A DNA stretch of 64,000 nt, from the NCBI GenBank assembly GCA_910585595.1, contig CAJUET010000001.1:124001-188000 (forward strand), in the 5' to 3' direction. Positions 17,217 to 26,926 of this stretch are shown here, piece by piece. The notes below the pieces were generated by a model. It saw only the letters and a program-made list of their open reading frames with translations. It had not been told where the DNA came from and ran no database searches. Position numbers and translations under genes: made by a program. Within the stretch, counting starts at the first letter, position 1, and each line of letters begins with the position of its first letter. The stretch comes from an uncultured Christensenella sp. Its GTDB lineage: Bacteria; Bacillota; Clostridia; Christensenellales; Borkfalkiaceae.

Positions 17217-17245
17217 ATTATAGTTCAACGGAAAAAAATTGTCAA
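17217..17245 (-). promoter_or_regulatory. Consensus promoter of aroK-gltX-thyA-folA-typA
   Basis: Minus strand: TTGACA (17245-17240), 17-bp spacer, TATAAT (17222-17217), both perfect. Nine bases later is the aroK ATG, so the leader would be about 0-4 bases and has no ribosome-binding site. Confidence 0.85.
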
Positions 17246-17296
17246 ACACGGACGCGTATAAGCAAAAATATTTTCGGATATTTTTTTGTTTTTCAC

Positions 17297-17325
17297 TTGA
17301 CAAAGTGTTAAAGACTTAATATAAT
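17297..17325 (+). promoter_or_regulatory. Consensus promoter of the small lipoprotein gene
   Basis: TTGACA (17297-17302), 17-bp spacer, TATAAT (17320-17325), both perfect. Divergent from the aroK promoter. The leader is about 24 bases and contains AAGGAG before the ATG at 17356. Confidence 0.85.
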
Positions 17326-17355
17326 TATGATATAATCAATTTAAGGAGTATTCGT

Positions 17356-17769
17356 ATGAAAAAGAAATTCGCAACTATTTTCAGTTCGCTCGCACTTGTC
17401 GCCATGTTGATTGCAACCCTTTGCGCCTGTTCGACTTACGGTAGCGTAAAGAGCAAATATGAAAGCAACGGCTGGACGGAAAACGAAGACTGCGTTAAAT
17501 TACAGGAAACACTTTTGAAAAATGCGCTCGGCGAGGACTATGCACAAACCTGCAAGATTCATGCTCTTGCAAAAAACGGTTCGATTTTGAATTACGTTAT
17601 CATTCTCGAATTCAATTCCACAGATGATATGAACAAAAAAATAGACGAAAGCGAAACCTTAAAAGGTATGATAAAAGACGTCCAAAATTCCGACTTTGTC
17701 AACAAAAACTGTATTCTTCTCTTTTCTATGACGAACGAAGGCAGAGAAATATTCAAGAACTCCAAATAA
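17356..17769 (+). CDS. Small putative lipoprotein
   Basis: A 137-residue protein with a lipoprotein signal: basic start, hydrophobic core and a lipobox ending LCAC (Cys25 the likely lipidated residue). The mature part is polar, with no family I recognise. Strong promoter and ribosome-binding site and its own terminator suggest a well-expressed single gene. Function unknown. Confidence 0.75.
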   Translation: MKKKFATIFSSLALVAMLIATLCACSTYGSVKSKYESNGWTENEDCVKLQETLLKNALGEDYAQTCKIHALAKNGSILNYVIILEFNSTDDMNKKIDESETLKGMIKDVQNSDFVNKNCILLFSMTNEGREIFKNSK

Positions 17770-17774
17770 ACCGC

Positions 17775-17800
17775 AAAATTCCCTCTTCGGAGGGAATTTT
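17775..17800 (+). terminator. Intrinsic terminator with TTCG loop
   Basis: Perfect 11-bp stem (17775-17785 / 17790-17800) closed by the stable tetraloop TTCG, followed by T-rich sequence. Ends the lipoprotein transcript. Confidence 0.9.
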
Positions 17801-17827
17801 TATTTTAAGAAAACCGCTTAAAATAAG

Positions 17828-17855
17828 TTGTTTTTTTTTAAAGAATATGCTATAC
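17828..17855 (+). promoter_or_regulatory. Candidate promoter of secG-rnr-smpB
   Basis: TTGTTT (17828-17833), 16-bp spacer ending TGC (extended -10), TATACT (17850-17855). Confidence 0.5.
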
Positions 17856-17890
17856 TGCTAGTTGATTTATAATAAATAAGGAAATTAGGT

Positions 17891-18211
17891 ATGAACGTTA
17901 AATCGTTGCTCGAAAATTTACTTGTACCGGCGAGTACCGCGCCCCTCTATGAAACATACAAAATCGTCAGTATCGTTTTGATCGTCTTAATGGGCGTCGC
18001 CGCGCTTGCCGCTATTATTCTTGTTATGCTGCAACCCGGGAATTCGCAGGGAATCGACGCGCTCGGCGGTTCGAGCGAAACCTTTTACGGAAAGAACAAA
18101 GGACGCTCGACGGAAGCAAAGCTGAAACTTGCGACTTATATCTGTTTGGGTATTTTGGGCGTATTTGCCGTGGTATTCTTTATTCTTCAATTCGAAGGAA
18201 TTTGGACCTAA
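17891..18211 (+). CDS. secG: Preprotein translocase subunit SecG
   Basis: A 106-residue two-helix membrane protein of the SecYEG channel. Helices lie at about 25-48 and 80-102, joined by the family loop LGGSSETFYGKNKGRS. An N-terminal extension of about 20 residues is longer than usual. GGAAATTAGG lies upstream of the ATG. The secG-rnr-smpB order is a classic Bacillota arrangement and supports the call. Confidence 0.92.
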   Translation: MNVKSLLENLLVPASTAPLYETYKIVSIVLIVLMGVAALAAIILVMLQPGNSQGIDALGGSSETFYGKNKGRSTEAKLKLATYICLGILGVFAVVFFILQFEGIWT

Positions 18212-18229
18212 GACTAAACAAGAAACACT

Positions 18230-18277
18230 TTCTGATGCGGGCGGCTCGATGAGTTGCCCGTGTAATTTTTTATTCGG
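18230..18277 (+). terminator. Possible attenuator between secG and rnr
   Basis: CGGGC and GCCCG arms enclose a 13-base loop that can itself pair (CTC/GAG); a T-rich run follows four bases later. Weak enough to allow read-through into rnr. Confidence 0.35.
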
Positions 18278-18283
18278 GGTTTT

Positions 18284-20368
18284 ATGAACGCTAAACAGAC
18301 GCTTTTGAAAAAAATCGAGGACGGGACGTTCACGCTCCTGTCGGGTGAACAAATCGCAAAAAAACTCCGTCTTTCAAAAAAAGATAAGACGGGACTTTTT
18401 AATATGCTCGACGAACTGTACCGCGAAGGCGCGCTTCTTCGCGATTCAGCTTTCCGCTACGGCACACGGAAGCAATTTCGCGCAATTGAAGGCACTCTCT
18501 CCGCGAACGAACGCGGATTCGGCTTTTTCGTGCCCGACGATAAAACCCTTTCCGATTTGTTTATCCCCCACCGCGCATTAAACGGCGCGTTACATTCGGA
18601 CAAAGTTCTTGCCTGCCGCGTAGGCGGGAGGCAAGGAGACGAGGGCGAAATCCTTGCCGTCCTCTCGCGGGGAAAAAAGGAAATCGTCGGTGTATTCAAA
18701 GGCAACGGAAGATTCGGAACGCTCATTCCCGACGACAGAAAATTCAGCGAATCGGTCTTTATCCCCGCAGGAAAAACGAAAAACTGTCAAAGCAACGTAA
18801 AGGCGGTTGCCCGAATTACCGATTACGGCGAACGCGGTTTAAGCGGTGAAATTATCGAAATTTTAGGCAACGACGGTGACTTCTTTGTAGAAGAAACCGC
18901 ACTCATACGCGAATATAACCTACGCGAAGAATTTCCTCAGCCCGTACTCGACGAAGCGGAAAAGCAGTCGCTCCGCCCCGTCGATAAATTGGACGACCGT
19001 CTTGATTTGCGGAACGAACTTATTATTACGGTGGACGGCGAGGACACGCGGGATATTGACGACGCGATTTCCGTCAAGCGAGACGGAAATAAGTTTGATT
19101 TAGGCGTGCATATCGCCGACGTCACCTCATACGTTTTGCGAGGCAGCGCGCTCGACAAAGAGGCATATTCAAGAGGCACGAGCGTTTATTTCCCGGACCG
19201 CGTTCTCCCCATGCTTCCCAAGGCGCTGTCGAACGGAATCTGTTCGCTCAATGAGGGCGTAGATCGCTATACCCTATCCTGTCTAATGACGGTTTCGGAA
19301 ACAGGCAAGGTTCTTTCTAAAAAAATCGTTCCCTCTGTGATACGCTCCCGCCACCGCATGACCTATACGGAGGTTACGGCAATTTACGAGGGAGATAGGA
19401 AAACGCGGGATAAGTATCCCGATCTGATCGACTTCGTTGCCGACGCGATCAAACTCACCAAAATTTTGAAAAAGGCGCGCGCAAACAAGGGCGGCGTGGA
19501 ACTTAACGTAAAAGAAGTAAAAATTATTTACGAAAACGGAAATATTTCTATCCCCGACTATGAACGAAAGATTTCACACGAGATGATCGAGCAATTTATG
19601 GTACTTGCAAACGAAAGCGTGGCTTCCTTTATGCAGGAAAGAAAAATGCCGTTCATTTACCGCGTACACGAACGCCCCTCCCCCGAAAAAGCTACGGCGT
19701 TTCAAGATTTTTTGCGCGGACTTGGCGTGAGCGTAAACTTCGACCCAGATAAGGTCTCACCTGCCGATTTTAAAAATATATTGAAACAATCGGAAAATCT
19801 CCCCGCTTATTCCGTCGTGAACCGCATTATGTTGCGTTCTATGATGAAAGCAGCGTACGCCCCCGAAAACATCGGGCATTTCGGACTTGCTTCAGACTGT
19901 TATTGCCACTTCACTTCCCCTATTCGCCGCTATCCAGACCTTGCGATTCACCGTATAATTAAAGACTACCTCAAAAACGGCGAAAAGATTGCGGAGAAAT
20001 ACCAAAAATTCGTTAAGGACGCTTCCGTACATTCCTCCGCCGCAGAAAGAACCGCAGAGAGCGCGGAGCGCGACGTCGACGCTCTGTTTATCGTTCAATA
20101 TATGTCCGATAAAGTCGGCGAACGCTATGATGCAACAATATCGGGCGTGACCTCTTTCGGGATATTTGCAGAACTGAAAAACACCGTCGAAGGATTGATT
20201 CCCATCGAGACCCTGCCCGACGACAGCTATCGATTTATCGAAGAACAATTTCTTTTACGCGGTACGAAAAATTCATACCGTATCGGCGAAGGAATCCGCG
20301 TAATCGTCTCCTCCGTCGATTGGGGATCGCGGCGAGTACTCTTTGTTTTGGACGAGGACAAATCATGA
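18284..20368 (+). CDS. rnr: Ribonuclease R
   Basis: A 694-residue 3'-5' exoribonuclease. A winged-helix N-terminus (1-60), cold-shock domains (about 65-200), the RNB catalytic block with DIDDAISV (about 258) and HIADVTSYV, and a C-terminal S1 domain (about 610-690) are in the usual order. It degrades structured RNA and, with SmpB/tmRNA, non-stop messages. The stop overlaps the smpB start (ATGA). Confidence 0.95.
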   Translation: MNAKQTLLKKIEDGTFTLLSGEQIAKKLRLSKKDKTGLFNMLDELYREGALLRDSAFRYGTRKQFRAIEGTLSANERGFGFFVPDDKTLSDLFIPHRALNGALHSDKVLACRVGGRQGDEGEILAVLSRGKKEIVGVFKGNGRFGTLIPDDRKFSESVFIPAGKTKNCQSNVKAVARITDYGERGLSGEIIEILGNDGDFFVEETALIREYNLREEFPQPVLDEAEKQSLRPVDKLDDRLDLRNELIITVDGEDTRDIDDAISVKRDGNKFDLGVHIADVTSYVLRGSALDKEAYSRGTSVYFPDRVLPMLPKALSNGICSLNEGVDRYTLSCLMTVSETGKVLSKKIVPSVIRSRHRMTYTEVTAIYEGDRKTRDKYPDLIDFVADAIKLTKILKKARANKGGVELNVKEVKIIYENGNISIPDYERKISHEMIEQFMVLANESVASFMQERKMPFIYRVHERPSPEKATAFQDFLRGLGVSVNFDPDKVSPADFKNILKQSENLPAYSVVNRIMLRSMMKAAYAPENIGHFGLASDCYCHFTSPIRRYPDLAIHRIIKDYLKNGEKIAEKYQKFVKDASVHSSAAERTAESAERDVDALFIVQYMSDKVGERYDATISGVTSFGIFAELKNTVEGLIPIETLPDDSYRFIEEQFLLRGTKNSYRIGEGIRVIVSSVDWGSRRVLFVLDEDKS

Positions 20369-20820
20369 AAATGATCGCAATCAATAAATCTGCTTCCTTC
20401 GAATATTTCCTGATCGATAAATACGAAGCGGGAATCGTGCTCGAGGGGAGTGAAGTAAAATCACTTCGGAACGGCAGAGCCTCTCTATCGGAGAGTTTTT
20501 GCGAAATCCGTGCGGGGGAAATTTTTCTTAAAAATATGCACATTGCCATTTATGACAAAAGCGGCGCGTTTTCCACACGGGAATCCAGAAAAGACAGGAA
20601 ATTACTCCTCCATAAGGAAGAAATCGCAAAAATCACGGGACGCGTAAACGAAAAAGGTTATACTTTGGTTCCCCTCAGACTCTACTTTAAAGACGCTCTC
20701 ATAAAAATAGAGGTAGCGCTTGCCAAGGGAAAGCATACTTACGACAAAAAACAGACGATCGCCGAGCGTGACGTCAAACGCGCGACCGACCGCGAATTAA
20801 AAAATTACCGTACTTTTTGA
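20365..20820 (+). CDS. smpB: SsrA-binding protein SmpB
   Basis: A 151-residue RNA-binding protein for trans-translation. The block EAGIVLEGSEVKSLR near residue 25 and LAKGKHTYDKKQTIAERD near the C-terminus are diagnostic. The start at 20365 overlaps the rnr stop (ATGA); a longer in-frame version begins inside rnr. No tmRNA gene is seen nearby. Its last 16 bp overlap tail-to-tail with the next gene on the other strand. Confidence 0.95.
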   Translation: MKMIAINKSASFEYFLIDKYEAGIVLEGSEVKSLRNGRASLSESFCEIRAGEIFLKNMHIAIYDKSGAFSTRESRKDRKLLLHKEEIAKITGRVNEKGYTLVPLRLYFKDALIKIEVALAKGKHTYDKKQTIAERDVKRATDRELKNYRTF

Positions 20821-21065
20821 ATGGGCGTTTCCACAAACCACCGCATATCTTCGGGCTCGTAATACAGGAATTTTTCTCTTCCCCCGAGCATTAAGGTATA
20901 GCGAACGGGAAGCACCGATCCTGTGCGGGCGGAGGCGCGCTCGATATACTTTATTTGCTCTATGAAAAACTTTCTTCCATCCTCCCACTTGATCCACACC
21001 GGTCGCATTCCGCCTTCTTTTAAAAATTTTACTTCGACTTCCACGTGGACTTTTTGATAATCCAT
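20805..21065 (-). CDS. Small conserved-looking hypothetical protein
   Basis: An 86-residue protein with a compact beta-rich pattern (VHVEVEVKFLKEGG, IKWEDGRKFFIEQI, RYTLMLGGREKFLYYE). I do not recognise the family name. The start is placed at ATG 21065, which has no clear ribosome-binding site; an in-frame GTG further upstream is inside a terminator hairpin and unlikely. Convergent with smpB and overlapping it by 16 bp. Confidence 0.6.
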   Translation of the reverse strand: MDYQKVHVEVEVKFLKEGGMRPVWIKWEDGRKFFIEQIKYIERASARTGSVLPVRYTLMLGGREKFLYYEPEDMRWFVETPIQKVR

Positions 21066-21122
21066 ATATTCAGTGTGTGTAATTCGTTCAAAAATCCGCA
21101 GTCGCGTTTTACCAGAAAATAA

Positions 21123-21166
21123 AAAACAGCGCACTCATTTCGTAAATGAAATAAGCGCGCTGTTTT
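21123..21166 (-). terminator. Terminator of the purB operon
   Basis: Ten-bp stem (21123-21132 / 21157-21166) with an inner hairpin (21135-21140 / 21144-21149) and a T-run on the minus strand. Confidence 0.8.
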
Positions 21167-21174
21167 ATTTTAAT

Positions 21175-22611
21175 TCATACGTTTACTTTTCCCTGTTCGC
21201 CAAGCTCGGCTTTATGCGCTTCGAGAATAGGATCGATTTCGTTCTTAATAAACTCTGCCGTCTGTTCGGGGGCGCGCCCCACAAACTTACGCGCGTCTAC
21301 AATCTCTTGCAGTTTTCCGTGCACGGGTTTGAAAAGGTTTTCCTTTTCGATGAGATCCAAAAGATTGTTGTCCTTTCCCTCGCATTTTACGTTACTACCT
21401 GCTTCCATGGAGAGCTCGCGGATCTTTTCATGAAGTTCCTGTCTGTCGCCGCCCGCCTTAACGCATTCCATGATAATGTTTTCCGTCGCCATGAAAGGGA
21501 GCTCTGCGCTCACATGCTTTGCGATCACTTTATCATACACGACAAGATTTTCGGATACGTTCAGATAGATATTCAGAATCGCGTCCACCGTTAAAAACGC
21601 CTGCGCATTGACGATGCGTCGATTTGCGGAATCGTCGAGCGTGCGCTCAAACCACTGCGTCGAAGCCGTGACTGCACTGTTCACGGGAAGCGAAACCATA
21701 AAACGGCACAAAGAACCCATACGCTCCGAGCGCATTGGATTGCGTTTATACGCCATAGCAGACGAGCCGATCTGACTCTTTTCAAAAGGCTCTTCCACCT
21801 CTTTCATGTTCTGCAAAAGGCGAATATCGTTTGAGAATTTGTAAGCGCTCTGTGCGATTTGCGAAAGTACGCAAAGGACGTTATAGTCGAACTTCCTAGT
21901 ATAGGTCTGACCCGTTACTCCGTACACCTTTTCATAACCGAGTTTTTTAACAACTTTCTTTTCAAGCTCTTTGACCTTTTTCCCGTCTCCGTCGAAAAGA
22001 TCTAAAAAACTTGCTTGCGTACCCGTCGTTCCCTTCACACCACGCAGGCGAAAGCTCTTTAAAAGGTTCTGCAAATTCTCGTAATCGAGCATTAAATCTT
22101 GCAACCATAGTGTAGCCCGCTTTCCGACCGTCGTAAGTTGCGCGGGTTGCAAATGCGTAAATCCAAGCGTAGGCAAATCCTTATAAGAAAGCGCAAACTT
22201 CTTGAGTTTGTCCATCACATTTACAAGCTTTCTTAAAAGAATCCGCAATCCGTCATACATGATCATAAGCTCGGAATTGCAATCCACAAAGCAACTCGTC
22301 GCGCCCAAATGAATGATGCCCTTTGCGGAAGGAGCCGCCTCGCCGTAGGTCTTTACGTGCGCCATAACATCGTGCCGGACCTGACGTTCGTACTCCTCCG
22401 CCTTTTCGTAATCGATGTCGCATTCATGCGCTTTCAATTCGTCGATCTGCGCTTTCGTGATCGGAAGGCCAAGCTCCATTTCACTCTCCGCAAGCGCGAT
22501 CCAAAGCTTTCTCCAAAGGCGGAAACGCTTTTCGTCGCCGAAGTTTTCCTGCATCTCGCGACTTGCATAGCGGGTATTCAGCGGGTTTTCATATAATATT
22601 TTGTCTGACAT
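21175..22611 (-). CDS. purB: Adenylosuccinate lyase
   Basis: A 478-residue enzyme of the fumarase/aspartase fold that acts twice in purine synthesis, on SAICAR and adenylosuccinate. The signature SSAMAYKRNPMRSE lies near residue 285 and the HLGATS block near 100. The length fits the longer, eukaryote-like PurB branch common in Clostridia. Ten bp after the cyclophilin gene. Confidence 0.94.
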   Translation of the reverse strand: MSDKILYENPLNTRYASREMQENFGDEKRFRLWRKLWIALAESEMELGLPITKAQIDELKAHECDIDYEKAEEYERQVRHDVMAHVKTYGEAAPSAKGIIHLGATSCFVDCNSELMIMYDGLRILLRKLVNVMDKLKKFALSYKDLPTLGFTHLQPAQLTTVGKRATLWLQDLMLDYENLQNLLKSFRLRGVKGTTGTQASFLDLFDGDGKKVKELEKKVVKKLGYEKVYGVTGQTYTRKFDYNVLCVLSQIAQSAYKFSNDIRLLQNMKEVEEPFEKSQIGSSAMAYKRNPMRSERMGSLCRFMVSLPVNSAVTASTQWFERTLDDSANRRIVNAQAFLTVDAILNIYLNVSENLVVYDKVIAKHVSAELPFMATENIIMECVKAGGDRQELHEKIRELSMEAGSNVKCEGKDNNLLDLIEKENLFKPVHGKLQEIVDARKFVGRAPEQTAEFIKNEIDPILEAHKAELGEQGKVNV

Positions 22612-22620
22612 AATACTCTC

Positions 22621-23142
22621 CTAAATACGCACAGGCTCCGGATATTCTACCCCGAACGTCTCCACGGTCACTTTTTTCATGCGTTGCGGCTGAATCGGTC
22701 TATCGCCGAAGCTCTTGGGCGTCATTGCGATTTCGTCTACCGTTTCCATTCCTTCAATTACTTTTCCGAACGCCGCATACTGTCCGTCAAGGTGCGGGGA
22801 ATCCTTATGCATAACAAAAAATTGAGAACCTGCAGAATCGGGAGCCATCGTTCTCGCCATGGAAAGAACCCCTCTTTCGTGGCGCAAATCGTTCTTGAAA
22901 CCGTTTCCCCCAAATTCCCCTTTTATACAATAACCGGGACCGCCTGTGCCAGTACCTTTGGGATCGCCGCCCTGAATCATAAATCCGGCAATGACGCGGT
23001 GAAATATCACGCCATCGTAAAAACTCTTCTTGACAAGGCTGATGAAGTTATTTACGGTGTTCGGTGCGACCTCCGGATAGAGCTCCGCACGGAACGTTTT
23101 TCCGTTTTCCATTTCAAAAGTTACGATAGGATTTTGTACCAT
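22621..23142 (-). CDS. Cyclophilin-type peptidyl-prolyl isomerase
   Basis: A 173-residue single-domain cyclophilin without signal peptide, so cytoplasmic. Active-site elements FHRVIAGFMIQGGD (about 47-60), the catalytic Arg in FHRV, GSQFFV (about 105) and HLDGQYAAFGKV are intact. It sits between the dCMP deaminase and purB genes on the same strand. Confidence 0.92.
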   Translation of the reverse strand: MVQNPIVTFEMENGKTFRAELYPEVAPNTVNNFISLVKKSFYDGVIFHRVIAGFMIQGGDPKGTGTGGPGYCIKGEFGGNGFKNDLRHERGVLSMARTMAPDSAGSQFFVMHKDSPHLDGQYAAFGKVIEGMETVDEIAMTPKSFGDRPIQPQRMKKVTVETFGVEYPEPVRI

Positions 23143-23144
23143 AA

Positions 23145-23591
23145 TTATATCTCCTCATATTTAATGATTTTTGTTCCGGCCTCTTCAAAAAGTCTTATGG
23201 AAAATTCGTCCGGATACCCCTCTTTATATACAACCCGTTTGATTCCCGCATTAATGATCATCTTTGCGCAAATAACGCAGGGTTGATGTGTACAGTAAAG
23301 CGTTGCCCCGTCGATATTCGCACCGTAGCGCGCCGCCTGAATAATCGCGTTCTGTTCGGCGTGTGCAGCGTAGCAGGTTTCTGCGTGCGTACCGCTTGGG
23401 ATATTCATTTTTTCTCTTAAACATTCTCCGCGCTCCACACAGGAAGAAATACCGGCAGGCGCACCGTTATAGCCCGTCGTTAAAACGCGTTTATCCTTTA
23501 CGATAATAGCCCCCACCTTACGCCGATAGCAACTCGCCCACGTACCGACGAGCTCGGTGAGTTCCATAAAGCGTTTATCCCACTTTTCCAT
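23145..23591 (-). CDS. dCMP deaminase (ComEB-like)
   Basis: A 148-residue zinc deaminase that makes dUMP, the substrate of the ThyA encoded in this window. Zinc ligands are HAEQN (about 77) and PCVICAK (about 105); the N-terminal SCYRRKVGAIIV is typical. A promoter and AGAGG site precede the ATG. It heads an operon with a cyclophilin and purB. Confidence 0.92.
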   Translation of the reverse strand: MEKWDKRFMELTELVGTWASCYRRKVGAIIVKDKRVLTTGYNGAPAGISSCVERGECLREKMNIPSGTHAETCYAAHAEQNAIIQAARYGANIDGATLYCTHQPCVICAKMIINAGIKRVVYKEGYPDEFSIRLFEEAGTKIIKYEEI

Positions 23592-23607
23592 AAATTACCT
23601 CTGATTG

Positions 23608-23637
23608 ATTATAGCACAAACGTTTGGGGCGTGTCAA
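23608..23637 (-). promoter_or_regulatory. Promoter of the dCMP deaminase-purB operon
   Basis: Minus strand: TTGACA (23637-23632), 18-bp spacer, TATAAT (23613-23608). Confidence 0.75.
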
Positions 23638-23713
23638 CATCGGAAAACAACAAATTGCCGTTTGCCCGAAAAAAAGAATTTATTCGAAACAGGAAAATTT
23701 TTCAAAAAGCCGT

Positions 23714-23741
23714 TTGACTTCCTAATAAATATGTGTATAAT
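23714..23741 (+). promoter_or_regulatory. Promoter of groESL
   Basis: TTGACT (23714-23719), 16-bp spacer, TATAAT (23736-23741). No CIRCE inverted repeat (TTAGCACTC-N9-GAGTGCTAA) is present between it and groES, nor a clear CtsR site. Confidence 0.75.
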
Positions 23742-23782
23742 AAATACAGTTAAAGAAAAACTACTTTTTTTGGAGGTCAATC

Positions 23783-25712
<1,930 letters not shown>

Positions 25713-25754
25713 TAAAACAAAAAACGGGCGAAAACGGATTTCATTTTTTAAAAC

Positions 25755-25790
25755 AAATCCCCAAGGCAGAAATATCTGCCTTGGGGATTT
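25755..25790. terminator. Bidirectional terminator between groEL and the phosphonate cassette
   Basis: Perfect 16-bp stem (25755-25770 / 25775-25790) with AATA loop; T-rich tails on both strands. Confidence 0.88.
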
Positions 25791-25810
25791 TAGTTGCACG
25801 AAAAAAGCCT

Positions 25811-26923
25811 TTATCCCTCAATTAAATGCCGCATAAAACTATTTTTATTGTCAACGGGAGTCGTTGTCGGTCTACCCAGATTTGCACGCGCGCCTAAACC
25901 GCATTTAACTTCAATAAATGACAACGTTTTCGCAACGGCTGCCTTTTTCAGCTCTCTTTCCAAATTCTCATACGAACTCACACAACATGCGTTTACGTAA
26001 CCGCACGCCCGAGCAACAGCGGGCAAATCAATTTTTCCCGCAACAGTCGGCATTCCTCCAACCGTTTCGTGCGCCTCATTATTGATTATGATATGCACGA
26101 AGTTATTGGGACAAATCGTGCCGATAACTGCCATTGACCCCATGTGCATGAGCGTAGCGCCGTCTCCGTCAATGCACCAGATTTTCTTTTCAGGTTTATT
26201 TACCGACACCCCCAAAGCAATCGAGGAACTATGCCCCATCGAACCAACGGTAAGGAAGTCATAACGGTGATCCTGCCCGTTGGCTTCACGAATTTCAAAC
26301 AATTCCCTTGAAGCTTTCCCCGTCGTAGAAATAATAGGCTCTTCTTTGCTAAACTTTACGATACATTTTATAACTTCCTCACGGTTTAACTCGTAACCGT
26401 TCGAATATTTTATTTCCGCATCATTTTCTAAAGCACCCTTTTTGACAACAAATGCTACCTGTTTCCCCAATTCTAACAGAGGCTTCCATTTATTTAATTG
26501 TTCCTTAACGGATTCTTCCTTCGTTTCATTATCGATCACAAAAAACTCTATTCCCAGCGTTTCAAGAAGCTTTAAAGTAATTTCCCCCTGAAAAACGTGT
26601 TGCGGCTCGTCGTGAATTCCCGGTTCTCCGCGCCATCCGATTATAAATACGCAAGGAATACCGTAAACTTTTTCATTCAACAAAGATGCTACTGGATTTA
26701 CAACGTTTCCCTCTCCGCTGTTCTGCATATATACAACCGGCACTTTTCCCGTTGCCAAATGATAGCCCGCGGCAATCGCCACACAATTCCCCTCGTTTGC
26801 CGCAATGATATGATGTTTGGAATCCACGCCATAAATTGCCATCAGGTAATCGCACAGCGGGCGCAATTGCGAATCGGGCACGCCGACAAAAAAATCAAAC
26901 TCTTTCAAAAAATTCAGTTTCAT
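25811..26923 (-). CDS. Phosphonopyruvate decarboxylase
   Basis: A 370-residue thiamine-diphosphate enzyme that turns phosphonopyruvate into phosphonoacetaldehyde, the irreversible step that pulls PEP mutase forward. The N-terminal half has the catalytic-Glu region AANEGNCVAIAAGYHLATG (about 42-60) and the C-terminal half the TPP/Mg motif starting GDGATLMHMG and ending in NN. Length and architecture match the family (TIGR03297-type). It is the last gene of the cassette, three bases after the dehydrogenase gene. Confidence 0.92.
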   Translation of the reverse strand: MKLNFLKEFDFFVGVPDSQLRPLCDYLMAIYGVDSKHHIIAANEGNCVAIAAGYHLATGKVPVVYMQNSGEGNVVNPVASLLNEKVYGIPCVFIIGWRGEPGIHDEPQHVFQGEITLKLLETLGIEFFVIDNETKEESVKEQLNKWKPLLELGKQVAFVVKKGALENDAEIKYSNGYELNREEVIKCIVKFSKEEPIISTTGKASRELFEIREANGQDHRYDFLTVGSMGHSSSIALGVSVNKPEKKIWCIDGDGATLMHMGSMAVIGTICPNNFVHIIINNEAHETVGGMPTVAGKIDLPAVARACGYVNACCVSSYENLERELKKAAVAKTLSFIEVKCGLGARANLGRPTTTPVDNKNSFMRHLIEG

Positions 26924-26926
26924 AAC

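Noticed and set aside
20821..21122. tmRNA gene after smpB
   Set aside because: No tRNA-Ala-like ends or tag frame seen; the stretch is occupied by a minus-strand coding region and a terminator.
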